Positions 22,501-35,123 are shown, counted from the stretch's first letter. The stretch: DNA of 64,000 nucleotides from Psococerastis gibbosa (GCA_963971405.1 OZ020489.1:38535047-38599046), one strand, 5' to 3'. Program-made: numbers and translations. Notes: generated by a model from the sequence alone, not told the origin.

Positions 22501-23531
22501 ACGCCTGCATATATTTAAACACTGTCCCAGTGCCGGACTTGTACATGAGGGGGCCCATGGGCCGGAATATTGTGGGGACCTATCTAAGTTGTAGGTCACT
22601 CTAAGATTCTATACACCCCGGATTCTACTGCTTTTTCAGGTAACTCCGGCCGTGAAAGCCTTTGGAATTAATTAATTACAGAAGAGACATCGTTCTTCAG
22701 ATGCCCAGTGTTGTGAAGGCAACGCCTGCATATTTTTAAACACTGTCCCAGTGCCGGACTTGTACATGAGGGGGCCCATGGGCCGGAATATTGTGGGGAC
22801 CTATCTAAGTTGTAGGTCACTCTAAGATTCTATACACCCCGGATTCTACTGCTTTTTCAGGTAACTCCGGCCGTGAAAGCCTTTGGAATTAATTTATTAC
22901 AGAAGAGACATCGTTCTTCAGATGCCCAGTGTTGTGAAGGCAACGCCTGCATATTTTTAAACACTGTCCCAGTGCCGGACTTGTACATGAGGGGGCCCAT
23001 GGGCCGGAATATTGTGGGGACCTATCTAAGTTGTAGGTCACTCTAAGATTCTATACACCCCGGATTCTACTGCTTTTTTCAGGTAACTCCGGCCGTGAAA
23101 GCCTTTGGAATTAATTAATTACAGAAGAGACATCGTTCTTCAGATGCCCAGTGTTGTGAAGGCAACGCCTGCATATTTTTAAACACTGTCCCAGTGCCGG
23201 ACTTGTACATGAGGGGGCCCATGGGCCGGAATATTGTGGGGACCTATCTAAGTTGTAGGTCACTCTAAGATTCTATACACCCCGGATTCTACTGCTTTTT
23301 CAGGTAACTCCGGCCGTGAAAGCCTTTGGAATTAATTAATTACAGAAGAGACATCGTTCTTCAGATGCCCAGTGTTGTGAAGGCAACGCCTGCATATTTT
23401 TAAACACTGTCCCAGTGCCGGACTTGTACATGAGGGGGCCCATGGGCCGGAATATTGTGGGGACCTATCTAAGTTGTAGGTCACTCTAAGATTCTATACA
23501 CCCCGGATTCTACTGCTTTTTCAGGTAACTC
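19512..23531 (+). repeat. 221-bp satellite array A
   Basis: Using the CCCCGGATTCTACTGC block as register, monomer starts lie at 19512, 19732, 19964 and then every 221 bp (20185, 20406 and so on) to 23501. That gives 18 complete monomers and a 31-bp stub. The first two are 220 and 232 bp because they keep CCTCATATCTG after GAGACATC, which the central monomers lack. Each monomer contains GGCCCATGGGCC, a perfect 12-bp palindrome, and TTAATTAATTA. No open frame spans monomers. No CENP-B-box-like motif was seen. Confidence 0.95.
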
Positions 23532-23949
23532 CAAAACACAAAATTAAACAACATGAATTACCATATTTCAGATTTGACAGAAACCGCGGACGCTGAGGAA
23601 CGGATCGAGATTCCATTAAAAAGACCTTGCCCAGTGCCGCTCCCTCTCCATTTTGCCACCATATTGAAAAGGGAAATTTAGGAAACCTGTCCGATTATAC
23701 GTCACATTTATATCCCATCTCATAAGTCTCTTTCAGGGAGAAAATCCTATCGGGGTGAAAATGGGGCGGGGGGGGGGGGGGGAGGGTGGAGTCGTATAAT
23801 TTAAATTCGCCAAGGGAAATGAACTGTCCTGAATGAAAATTGATGCTTATTTTAATGGCCTATTTTGCCTGCCAATTTTCAGGTAGTCCTATGGAATATT
23901 AATCGTACTATTAGTATACCATTTGTTGACCAGGCTATCTTCGCGCTTC

Positions 23950-24193
23950 GCACTTGAGTCGTCTAGTATCAAAGTCGTCAATGTAATTTTTGATCAATTT
24001 TTCAAAAACCACAAAACCTGTAAATATACAGTAAAAATAAAATACTGTATTAAACTAAACTGATAGTTCAGTAACTGTATTGCCAGTTGAGTTTAATACA
24101 GTATATGATTTTTACTGTATTTACACGTTTTCTGGTTTCTGAAAAATTGGTCAAAAATTACATTGGTGACTTTGATACCAGACGACTCACTGC
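23950..24193. mobile_element. Foldback element (copy B)
   Basis: Same element as 19013-19256, duplicated with its surroundings. Confidence 0.75.
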
Positions 24194-24318
24194 CTCGTTA
24201 ACTGGACATGTGCCATTTAAGAAGCATCTTACAACCATTTTTAATATTATATTTTATTATTATTATTTTATTAGTTATAATGCTGTAAATTATTATATTA
24301 CATTATATTATTATTCAC

Positions 24319-24448
24319 GCGTACTTCCAAGCGTTTCGTCAACATCTGGGGTCGACATCCTCAGTAAAACTGCGTAGACTTCTAAGATTGTATCTCGGAG
24401 GCTCAGCAGCAACTCATTTTGGAAGTACGCTTTTAGAACGACCTATCA
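24319..24448 (+). repeat. Family S MITE end, abutting the satellite (copy B)
   Basis: Duplicate of 19382-19511. Confidence 0.7.
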
Positions 24449-27400
24449 TCCCGGATTCTACTGCTTTGTGCCGTGAAAGCCTTCGTAATTAATTAATTAT
24501 AGAAGAGACATCGCCTCATATCTGTTCTTCAGATGCCCAGCGCTGTGAAGACAACGCCTGCATATTTTGAAACACTTTCCCAGTGCCGGACTTGGACATG
24601 AGGGGGCCCATGGGCCGGAATATTGTGGGGACCAATCTAAGTTGTAGGTCACTCTAAGATTCTATACACCCCGGATTCTACTGCTTTATCACGTAACTCC
24701 GGGCGTGAAAGCCTTCGTAATTAATTAATTATTGAAGAGACATCACCTCATATCTGTCCTTCAGATGCCCAGCGCTGTGAAGACAACGCCTGCATACTTT
24801 GAAATACTTTGCCAGTGCCGGACTTGGACATGAAGGGGCCCATGGGCCGGAATATTGTGGGGACCTATCTAAGTTGTAGGTCACTCTAAGATTCTATACA
24901 CCCCGGATTCTACTGCTTTTTCAGGTAACTCCGGCCGTGAATGCCTTTGGAATTAATTAATTACAGAAGAGACATCGTTCTTCAGATGCCCAGCGCTGTG
25001 AAGGCAACGCCTGCATATTTTGAAACACTTTCCCAGTGCCGGATTTGGACATGAGGGGGCCCATGGGCCGGAATATTGTGGGGACCTATCTAAGTTGTAG
25101 GTCACTCTAAGATTCTATACACCCCGGATTCTACTGCTTTTTCAGGTAACTCCGGCCGTGAAAGCCTTTGGAATTAATTAATTACAGAAGAGACATCGTT
25201 CTTCAGATGCCCAGTGCTGTGAAGGCAACGCCTGCATATTTTTAAACACTGTCCCAGTGCCGGACTTGTACATGAAGGGGCCCATGGGCCGGAATATTGT
25301 GGGGACCTATCTAAGTTGTAGGTCACTCTAAGATTCTATACACCCCGGATTCTACTGCTTTTTCAGGTAACTCCGGCCGTGAAAGCCTTTGGAATTAATT
25401 AATTACAGAAGAGACATCGTTCTTCAGATGCCCAGTGTTGTGAAGGCAACGCCTGCATATTTTTAAACACTGTCCCAGTGCCGGACTTGTACATGAGGGG
25501 GCCCATGGGCCGGAATATTGTGGGGACCTATCTAAGTTGTAGGTCACTCTAAGATTCTATACACCCCGGATTCTACTGCTTTTTCAGGTAACTCCGGCCG
25601 TGAAAGCCTTTGGAATTAATTAATTACAGAAGAGACATCGTTCTTCAGATGCCCAGTGTTGTGAAGGCAACGCCTGCATATTTTTAAACACTGTCCCAGT
25701 GCCGGACTTGTACATGAGGGGGCCCATGGGCCGGAATATTGTGGGGACCTATCTAAGTTGTAGGTCACTCTAAGATTCTATACACCCCGGATTCTACTGC
25801 TTTTTCAGGTAACTCCGGCCGTGAAAGCCTTTGGAATTAATTAATTACAGAAGAGACATCGTTCTTCAGATGCCCAGTGTTGTGAAGGCAACGCCTGCAT
25901 ATTTTTAAACACTGTCCCAGTGCCGGACTTGTACATGAGGGGGCCCATGGGCCGGAATATTGTGGGGACCTATCTAAGTTGTAGGTCACTCTAAGATTCT
26001 ATACACCCCGGATTCTACTGCTTTTTCAGGTAACTCCGGCCGTGAAAGCCTTTGGAATTAATTAATTACAGAAGAGACATCGTTCTTCAGATGCCCAGTG
26101 TTGTGAAGGCAACGCCTGCATATTTTTAAACACTGTCCCAGTGCCGGACTTGTACATGAGGGGGCCCATGGGCCGGAATATTGTGGGGACCTATCTAAGT
26201 TGTAGGTCACTCTAAGATTCTATACACCCCGGATTCTACTGCTTTTTCAGGTAACTCCGGCCGTGAAAGCCTTTGGAATTAATTAATTACAGAAGAGACA
26301 TCGTTCTTCAGATGCCCAGTGTTGTGAAGGCAACGCCTGCATATTTTTAAACACTGTCCCAGTGCCGGACTTGTACATGAGGGGGCCCATGGGCCGGAAT
26401 ATTGTGGGGACCTATCTAAGTTGTAGGTCACTCTAAGATTCTATACACCCCGGATTCTACTGCTTTTTCAGGTAACTCCGGCCGTGAAAGCCTTTGGAAT
26501 TAATTAATTACAGAAGAGACATCGTTCTTCAGATGCCCAGTGTTGTGAAGGCAACGCCTGCATATTTTTAAACACTGTCCCAGTGCCGGACTTGGACATG
26601 AAGGGGCCCATGGGCCGGAATATTGTGGGGACCTATCTAAGTTGTAGGTCACTCTAAGATTCTATACACCCCGGATTCTACTGCTTTTTCAGGTAACTCC
26701 GGCCGTGAAAGCCTTTGGAATTAATTAATTACAGAAGAGACATCGTTCTTCAGATGCCCAGTGTTGTGAAGGCAACGCCTCCATATTTTTAAACACTGTC
26801 CCAGTGCCGGACTTGTACATGAGGGGGCCCATGGGCCGGAATATTGTGGGGACCTATCTAAGTTGTAGGTCACTCTAAGATTCTATACACCCCGGATTCT
26901 ACTGCTTTTTCAGGTAACTCCGGCCGTGAAAGCCTTTGGAATTAATTAATTACAGAAGAGACATCGTTCTTCAGATGCCCAGTGTTGTGAAGGCAACGCC
27001 TGCATATTTTTAAACACTGTCCCAGTGCCGGTCTTGTACATGAGGGGGCCCATGGGCCGGAATATTGTGGGGACCTATCTAAGTTGTAGGTCACTCTAAG
27101 ATTCTATACACCCCGGATTCTACTGCTTTTTCAGGTAACTCCGGCCGTGAAAGCCTTTGGAATTAATTAATTACAGAAGAGACATCGTTCTTCAGATGCC
27201 CAGTGTTGTGAAGGCAACGCCTGCATATTTTTAAACACTGTCCCAGTGCCGGACTTGGACATGAAGGGGCCCATGGGCCGGAATATTGTGGGGACCTATC
27301 TAAGTTGTAGGTCACTCTAAGATTCTATACACCCCGGATTCTACTGCTTTTTCAGGTAACTCCGGCCGTGAAAGCCTTTGGAATTAATTAATTACAGAAG

Positions 27401-29150
27401 AGACATCGTTCTTCAGATGCCCAGTGTTGTGAAGGCAACGCCTGCATATATTTAAACACTGTCCCAGTGCCGGACTTGTACATGAGGGGGCCCATGGGCC
27501 GGAATATTGTGGGGACCTATCTAAGTTGTAGGTCACTCTAAGATTCTATACACCCCGGATTCTACTGCTTTTTCAGGTAACTCCGGCCGTGAAAGCCTTT
27601 GGAATTAATTAATTACAGAAGAGACATCGTTCTTCAGATGCCCAGTGTTGTGAAGGCAACGCCTGCATATTTTTAAACACTGTCCCAGTGCCGGACTTGT
27701 ACATGAGGGGGCCCATGGGCCGGAATATTGTGGGGACCTATCTAAGTTGTAGGTCACTCTAAGATTCTATACACCCCGGATTCTACTGCTTTTTCAGGTA
27801 ACTCCGGCCGTGAAAGCCTTTGGAATTAATTTATTACAGAAGAGACATCGTTCTTCAGATGCCCAGTGTTGTGAAGGCAACGCCTGCATATTTTTAAACA
27901 CTGTCCCAGTGCCGGACTTGTACATGAGGGGGCCCATGGGCCGGAATATTGTGGGGACCTATCTAAGTTGTAGGTCACTCTAAGATTCTATACACCCCGG
28001 ATTCTACTGCTTTTTCAGGTAACTCCGGCCGTGAAAGCCTTTGGAATTAATTAATTACAGAAGAGACATCGTTCTTCAGATGCCCAGTGTTGTGAAGGCA
28101 ACGCCTGCATATTTTTAAACACTGTCCCAGTGCCGGACTTGTACATGAGGGGGCCCATGGGCCGGAATATTGTGGGGACCTATCTAAGTTGTAGGTCACT
28201 CTAAGATTCTATACACCCCGGATTCTACTGCTTTTTCAGGTAACTCCGGCCGTGAAAGCCTTTGGAATTAATTAATTACAGAAGAGACATCGTTCTTCAG
28301 ATGCCCAGTGTTGTGAAGGCAACGCCTGCATATTTTTAAACACTGTCCCAGTGCCGGACTTGTACATGAGGGGGCCCATGGGCCGGAATATTGTGGGGAC
28401 CTATCTAAGTTGTAGGTCACTCTAAGATTCTATACACCCCGGATTCTACTGCTTTTTCAGGTAACTCCGGCCGTGAAAGCCTTTGGAATTAATTAATTAC
28501 AGAAGAGACATCGTTCTTCAGATGCCCAGTGTTGTGAAGGCAACGCCTGCATATTTTTAAACACTGTCCCAGTGCCGGACTTGTACATGAGGGGGCCCAT
28601 GGGCCGGAATATTGTGGGGACCTATCTAAGTTGTAGGTCACTCTAAGATTCTATACACCCCGGATTCTACTGCTTTTTCAGGTAACTCCGGCCGTGAAAG
28701 CCTTTGGAATTAATTAATTACAGAAGAGACATCGTTCTTCAGATGCCCAGTGTTGTGAAGGCAACGCCTGCATATTTTTAAACACTGTCCCAGTGCCGGA
28801 CTTGTACATGAGGGGGCCCATGGGCCGGAATATTGTGGGGACCTATCTAAGTTGTAGGTCACTCTAAGATTCTATACACCCCGGATTCTACTGCTTTATC
28901 ACGTAACTCCGGCTGTGAAAGCCTTTGTAATTAATTAATTATTGAAGAGACATCACCTCATATCTGTTCTTCAGATGCCCAGCGCTGTGAAGACAACGCC
29001 TGCATACTTTGAAATACTTTGCCAGTGCCGGACTTGGACATGAGGGGGCCCATAGGCCCGAACATTTGGGTGCCCATTGACTGGAATATTGTGGGGACCT
29101 AGCTATGTTGTAGGTCAGTCTAGGATTCTACATCCCGGATTCTACTGCTT
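24449..29150 (+). repeat. 221-bp satellite array B
   Basis: Monomer starts at 24449, 24669 and 24901, then eighteen 221-bp steps to 28879, then a final divergent 254-bp monomer to 29133. That last monomer regains CCTCATATCTG and has an extra block, CATTTGGGTGCCCATTGACT. Variant monomers mark the register: GGACATGAAGG at 26448 and 27111, CATATATTTAAAC at 27332, AATTTATTAC at 27774. The same order occurs in array A exactly 4937 bp earlier. Confidence 0.95.
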
Positions 29151-30446
29151 CGCCTGTCTAGGGTTAAATTGAGTGAATATTAAAGCAATAAAAAATACAA
29201 GACATCTTAATAAGAACGGTGAAACCTTTTAAACGTTTCTCATTGACTTTGGGTTCATTTCTTGGTTAATTTTCGGTATTTCCTTTTTGCATTGTCAGTT
29301 CGACAACATGGGAGAATTAAAAATTAGGTCTGTATTTAACTTTTTATAATGAAGAGGTTGCATCTTATCTCTTCAACCTAAGTTAGTTTAATGTCTGTAT
29401 TACGAGTATATACCTACATATACCATAAATTCAATACAGGGACTCTTGCGGGGAGGAATGTTTTTTGAAATTAAATGCTATTTTTAAAATTAGGGACGAA
29501 ATCATAGGATTTTACGGATTTTTATTTAATAACATATGTATAGTATGTAATGTATAATGTATAGCCTACGTTTATTCTTCATACAAATTTCTACGTTCCT
29601 TAACCTCACAACACTTTTCATACAGCATTGTTCAACCAATTTCTGCTCGCCAATAAAATTGATGGACAGCCAAGTATTTAATTTTGGGGTGCCAAGCTTC
29701 AACGTAGCATATCCTCTTAATTAATGTTGATACTGTTATGTAATGAAACCAAAATTTGTATTTCCCCATTAGGTACTGGTAAGCATCTGCGATCTGTTGC
29801 AATATTACAGGTACAGCGTATTTACAATATTGCCTGGATGTACAGACTGATGCATGATCAAAATTAATTAATTAATTCGTGCAAACTCTAATTTGACATT
29901 CTGATCTCGACTGAGTTTTGTTGAATGGGTGTTGCACTCCCATTTTAATTTCCATAATTCACGTTCAACTTGCAATACAATACAAATTTAATAACATTTA
30001 GTGAAATCAAAGTAGAGGATGACAGTATGTGCACTTCCTCTCACACAATGCTAACCCCCCACCCCTTGGGAACATTTTCACTCACACTGCTGGTTGTGCT
30101 GTAGTAGTCGACTCCTGTTGTATTGCATTAAATGCTTTGTTGAGTCAAATTCAATGACATGGCCGAAGTATGTTAATTTCCGTTTCTTAACCGTCAGCGT
30201 CAGCAGCAACTCGGCTTCTGTATCCGATCGCCTCAGGGCCTGAGCATCAGGGACAAGATCTCACGCTCTCCCTCTCTATTGCTTTCCTTACATATGCTTT
30301 TCCGATGCTTTCCCACTAGAGCAGTTAGTGGAAGTATAATTTGATGTCCAGAGAAAGACAGAACGTGTTTCGAGTCTTTTTCTTTAGCCTGTTTCTGATG
30401 TAATGAATAAGGAGGGTTGCCTCAAATTATTATAATTATTATTATT
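29151..30446. other. Mostly unassigned; one TA-2 MITE end
   Basis: 29681-29723 matches the right end of the mariner-like MITE at 51463-51844 (TTTTGGGGTGCC, AACGTAGCATATCCTCTTA). A short (ATT)n lies just before the next element at 30424-30446. No gene recognised. Confidence 0.4.
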
Positions 30447-31262
30447 GCTTTCCAATTTATACGTAGTATAAGGAAAGCTATGTGACGGTCGAAATTTGCG
30501 ATTCCGAGATTTCAACGGAATTCTACACGTTTTAAGGTCCCAGGAACCCAAAAAAGTGTTTTTTCCGAAATGTCCGTCTGTCTGTCGTTCTGTCTGTCTG
30601 TGCGTCGATTTCTGGGCAAACTACTCAGTCGATTTTGATGAAATTCGGCATGTAGGTTCATAAAAATTATACCTCGGAAGCATTTTTTTATTTGGGGCTA
30701 ACTCAATTTGGGGGGGGGGGTTTATTCTCAAAAAACTCAAAAAAAAAACGTCTAAAAAAATTATTTCTCAAAAACGGCTCCAACGATTTCTTTTAAATTC
30801 ACATATATTGTAGTTCCTATTAATGTTGATAAAATGCGGGGGGGTTGCTTGCCCCTTGATAGTTTGCTTCTGGGGGTAAAAAAATAAAAATGACTAAATT
30901 TTAATGAAAAATGACTAAAAAATCATTTTTTTTTGCGAAACCTTTCTATTGATGATTTCTAACTTCAGGTATGTTTCAGGTGTTAAATTGAGTAACGAAA
31001 TCGGTCAAGTTGCTTTCCCAGAAAAATTCACGCTCAAACGCATTGCGTGCTCTGCCAGTATTGCTATGTGTTGGTCTGACCTATCTAGAATTTACCTCAC
31101 CTCCAGTGACGTCAGGTGGACAACCCCCCCCCCCTCCCCCCCCCCCCCGAGATATCGAAAATTGAACCATAGGAAAATTATTTACCATGTAATTACTCAT
31201 TTTCTATATCTACTAATTTTGATAAATTGGAAAGCATGTTCGAGTAAACTCGGACCGGTTCA
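30447..31262 (+). mobile_element. Family F repeat, copy 3, longest
   Basis: Starts GCTTTCCAATTTATACGTAG with the hairpin partner TATAAGGAAAGC. It has a (TCTG)n run, GATTTCTGGGCAAACTACTC, CGGCTCCAACGATTTC, and a long C run near 31125 after GTCAGGTGGACAAC. It ends CGAGTAAACTCGGACCGGTTC. ATT lies on both sides. No protein is encoded; the frame at 30949 is inside this repeat. Confidence 0.75.
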
Positions 31263-32150
31263 TTAATTTGTCCCAATCAAGCGCAAGCTTGGGGATGTAA
31301 ATATTACTTATATTATTGTATTATTGCATTGTAATTGTAAATATTTGTGAACGTATTATTATTATGAATTGTATTGGTTAATAGGTTAATATGTGCTCCT
31401 TGTCCAGGGAATACTTTTTGAATTTTAAACCTAGAAGTCAACCTACACCGGCTACAAGACAACTGAACTACAAGAGTCTAGATGGGCTTTTCAGTGTTGA
31501 TGGGCTTACGCCAGGTATTTATAGATGCCCATCGTCCATCGCCCATCGCCCCTTGCTCAACGGACATTACTGGCACTGTTTCCACATCAATGTCAACCTA
31601 CACCGGCTAAAGGCAGGGACAAGCTGTCCATTGCATTGGCAAAATGTAACAGGTCTAAGCAGAACTTCATCGATATACGAGTCCTCAACTTCAACTTCTT
31701 CAAATGCCGCTTCTATCGAAGAAGGACGATCATCATGGCTATTATAAACACGAAGATACCGCAGGAAGTCTGTAGACTGCAGAGTATCGTATGTACTTAG
31801 TCATGATGACGGTACTTGGGAATTGTAATGCAGTGGTTTCCCGTTGTCTTCTGCATCCTTATGCCGTTGACTCTTCATTGAGTTCCTTTGCCTTCGGGGC
31901 CCATCCCCAGGACAAAAGAGTGCCCTAGTAGTGATTGCTTACTTAGTGGTGGCAACTATTCACCCCGCCACATAGCCATCCTCGGGCTACTGTGGCTTTT
32001 TCTAGACAGGCCTGCACCACCAGACTTGCCACCACACCCTCCAATAATGCCACTGCTACGTCGGGGACTGCATATTCGTTATATTCGCAGCTAGCCACCA
32101 TATCTGGTGGCCTTTTCGCTATCCGCCACCTGCGATCCCGTTAGCAGCCT
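31263..32150. other. Unclassified stretch, relatively GC-rich
   Basis: Contains overlapping frames of 118 and 91 codons at 31391-31800 and one of 68 codons at 31888, with no recognisable domain. The segment with TGGTTTCCCGTTGTCTTCTGC (about 31831) resembles sequence I associate with dispersed insect repeats, but I cannot name a family. Treated as non-coding. Confidence 0.3.
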
Positions 32151-33245
32151 GCAGCTCAGTCCTAGCATCGAAGTACTAGTCGCCTTCAACAACCTAAGTC
32201 AATGTAATTTTAAAATAGAGAGATGTGACTTAGTAGGCGTAGGTAGTGCCTACCCCCTCTCTTGAAATAATCGCTGAAGGTAGGTACTGTACCTATTGTA
32301 GGTGTCACTGACAGTGCTAAAGAATTTGACACCTGTGGTGCTGCATTGATTGCTACAAGCTGTAAGCTGCTACAGACTTAAGGATGGCCGCATCGAAGTA
32401 CGAGTCCACTCCAACCTAAGTGAATTTAATAGGTTAAAGCTGAACTAGAGAAATACGACCTGGTACTTGTGATTCCTCTCACCAGTGTTTGTCAACGCCT
32501 GCCCCCTTCCCAAAATTTTCACTGAAGGTGGGTACAGCTGCACAGACTTCAGCATGGCCGCATCAAAGTACGAGTCTACTTCAACCTAAGTCAATTTAAA
32601 GCTGAACTAGAGAAATACGACCTGATACGTGTGATTCCTCTCACCAGTGTTTGTCAACACCTCCCCCCTTCCCAAAATTTTCACTGAAGGTGGGTACAGC
32701 TGCACAGACTTCAGCATGGCCGCATCAAAGTACGAGTCTACTTCAACCTAAGTCAATTTAAAGGTGAACTAGAGAAATACGACCTGGTACTTGTGATTCC
32801 TCTCACCAGTGTCTGTCAACACCTCTCCTTTCCACACAATTTTCACTGAAGGTGGGTACAGCTGTTACAGACTTCAGCATGGCCGCATCAAAGTACGAGT
32901 CTACTTCAACCTAAGTCAATTTAAAGCTGAACTAGAGAAATACGTCCTGATAAGTGTGATTCCTCTCACCAGTGTTTGTCAACGCCTGCCCCCTTCCCAA
33001 AATTTTCACTGAAGGTGGGTACAGCTGCACAGACTTAAGCATGGCCGCATCAAAGTACAAGTCCACTTCAACCTAAGTCAATTTAAAGCTGAACTATAGA
33101 AATACGACCTGGTACGTGTGATTCCTCTCACCAGCGTCTGTCAACTCCTCCCCCCTCCCCAAAATTTTCACTGAAGGTGGGTACTGTACCTATTACAGTT
33201 GTGACTGCCAGTGCTAAAGGACTCGACACCTGTGCTGTTGCATTG
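32151..33245 (+). repeat. 162-bp tandem repeat array, about six units
   Basis: Block GCATGGCCGCATCAAAGTAC recurs at about 32551, 32713, 32876 and 33038 (spacing 162-163), with earlier diverged units at 32381 and about 32160. The outer units carry an extra block (GTACCTATT...GACACCTGTG...GCATTGATTGCT at 32290-32360 and 33190-33250) that the inner units lack. The array core therefore expanded from a shortened monomer. Confidence 0.85.
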
Positions 33246-34145
33246 ATTGCTTTGATGAGGCAAACAGGTCGAGAATAGCTAATTAATGTTTACTCGGATA
33301 TATGCTCACGACTGAAAGCACTCTCGCTGAAACCCAGCCCGAATTAGTTTCTGGGGTAGATGCAATTTGTAATAGACAGATTCGAAATTGGGTATACAGT
33401 TGGTACAGACATGTGGCTGCTGTAGCCTAAAAGGAATGTGGCACCCATGATTGATCTAACTTGAATATGGTCAGTTAGTCCAACTCTCTATCTTCTTCTT
33501 CCTTATATATGCCTCTTCTTGCGAAGATGGGCGATCATCATGTCGGCTTGGACCTTGGAGATTGCTATCCTTTCCACATTCAAGGCCTACATGTGATCTG
33601 CAGGCCTACTTATGTACTGGCTGCTGATCTTTATTTTACTATTCCACTTATCAAATTTGCTCAACCTACTAGTAGTTTTTGCATACCGTTACTTATAATA
33701 ATTTTATTTTTTAATTTTTTATTTTTTTTAAATTAATGTTCTAAATATTTAAACTAACTGTAAGTAATAAATTAAAATTTTGTCTATTCATTACTATACT
33801 GTTATATCGAAATTTCCCCAGTGATACAAGCCCCTTAGAGTACTTAGTGCTGGGGTGGACAATGCAATGTAATGTAATTTAAAAGTTTTACAAAAATACA
33901 GTGAGTTACAATTTTACTGTATATCCAGCGTTACCGTTGAAAATTTGCTTGAAAATTGTGAAATATATTATTTACTTCCGATTACTTACATTATTCGGTG
34001 AAGAGTTACGCTTGGATGTGCCGCTGTTGGTTACTTAAAATGCTGACAGGTTAGATTACATTATCGGAAAAAGAGGCATCAACTATGGGAAAGGCCACTA
34101 ATTTCGATTAGCGCCTTCTTCGGTCTTTCTTCCTTTATCGTAATA
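33246..34145. other. Unassigned stretch
   Basis: AT-rich, with T and A homopolymers near 33700. No gene or repeat recognised. Confidence 0.4.
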
Positions 34146-34197
34146 TGTCCAGGAATCCAAAAAAGTAATTTTTCCAAAATGTCGGTCTGTCTGTCGC
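34146..34197 (+). repeat. Family F fragment
   Basis: Short match CCAGGAATCCAAAAAAGTA followed by a (GTCT)n run. Confidence 0.5.
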
Positions 34198-34861
34198 ATA
34201 TGAGCGTTAGTTGCGCTCCACCTTTTTTAGGAAAGTGTAGAGACTCCACACCATTCTCTCTCACTCTCTCTCCATCCAACAGCTGAAAAACATTTCATTA
34301 TACGTACAGAAATGTTAAGAATCGGAATTTTTTCTGCTCCTACCAATCTTGCAGTGCATGACATCAAAATAAAGGGAGGGTACTCGACTGTTTTTGACTG
34401 CTGACGTTTGAACAAGATAAGGAATTCGAAGGAACACACCACTAGAAGTTCGCTGTCGGCTGTCTTATTGCATCTTCAAGCGATAATCATCTCAACAAGT
34501 CTCTTTCATCGAGTTTCCATTCATTCTCAGTCCCCCCCCCCCTCCTCCAAGTCCCTTTTATCTCCAATTTCACCACAATACTGTTCCATCCACGAAACAT
34601 CATGTTTGGACATGCAGAGGAGTATACAATTATATATTATTATTATATTTTTCCAATTTCGATACAGAGTGTACAACTATAAAAGTATATACCGCAAAGT
34701 CAGTCAGCCCGTGTGCGGTTTCGCTTTTGGATATACAGTGCATGCAATTCAATCGCAATGCAATACAGTAGTTAAATAATTAATTATTGGTTAGTAGTAT
34801 TAATCCAATCAGGTTAGTTGTATCAGTAGATAGTTAGTAAGTTAGTAAATAGTTAATTCAA

Positions 34862-35047
34862 TTAGTAATGTTTGTTAGTAATTTCTGTTCGCAGCCATTT
34901 ATCTAAATTTCTATTAAACACTGATACATTTTTAGCTGTTTTAATCTCAAGGGGAAGTTTGTTGTAAAAATGTAATCCAGTGAATTCTGTTTGTCTCTGT
35001 ATTAAGGTAGTTTTGGGTCTGATTTGTATTAATGGTTGTATTTGTAT
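34862..35047 (-). mobile_element. LINE-4: C-terminus of a reverse-transcriptase ORF
   Basis: The minus strand reads, without interruption for 62 codons, a peptide ending in a stop (TAA at 34862-34864). It contains TGLHFYNKLPLEIK, then VSVFNRNLDKWL. The motif YNxLPxEIK followed by a short F-x(4)-L helix is common at the C-terminus of CR1/Jockey-like LINE reverse transcriptases. Upstream an in-frame stop ends the similarity. The 3' flank (34786-34861) is rich in GTTAGTA. A 5'-truncated, dead copy. Confidence 0.6.
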
Positions 35048-35123
35048 GTATCATGTGGTATGGTTGTGATTTGCTGTTACTGTTATACAACTGTTACTGT
35101 TATACAACTGTTACTACAATGGG

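Larger units (their letters stand above)
18598..23531 (+). repeat. 4.93-kb tandem duplication, copy A
   Basis: The sequence from CAAAACACAAAATTAAAC (18598) to 23531 recurs from 23532 onward. It holds about 780 bp of non-satellite DNA with the foldback at 19013-19256, a family S piece, and a satellite array that stops abruptly inside a monomer (...GGTAACTCC at 23531), where copy B begins. Differences from copy B include a G run (12 versus 15), one T insertion near 23071, and the content of two monomers. Confidence 0.9.
23532..28468 (+). repeat. 4.93-kb tandem duplication, copy B
   Basis: Direct repeat of 18598-23531 with near identity. Offset 4934 bp before the G run and 4937 bp after it. Beyond 28468 the satellite continues to its natural right edge, absent from copy A. 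Confidence 0.9.

Noticed and set aside
19150-24377. A 96-codon frame found twice, identically, at 19150 and 24087
   Set aside because: Lies across one arm of the foldback element and is repeated only because the whole 4.93-kb block is duplicated. No protein features.
19512-29150. CRISPR-like array
   Set aside because: The repeats are contiguous 221-bp monomers without spacers, and the genome is animal.
31391-31800. Protein-coding gene from the 118- and 91-codon frames
   Set aside because: Low-complexity, overlapping frames with no recognisable motif, next to repeats.
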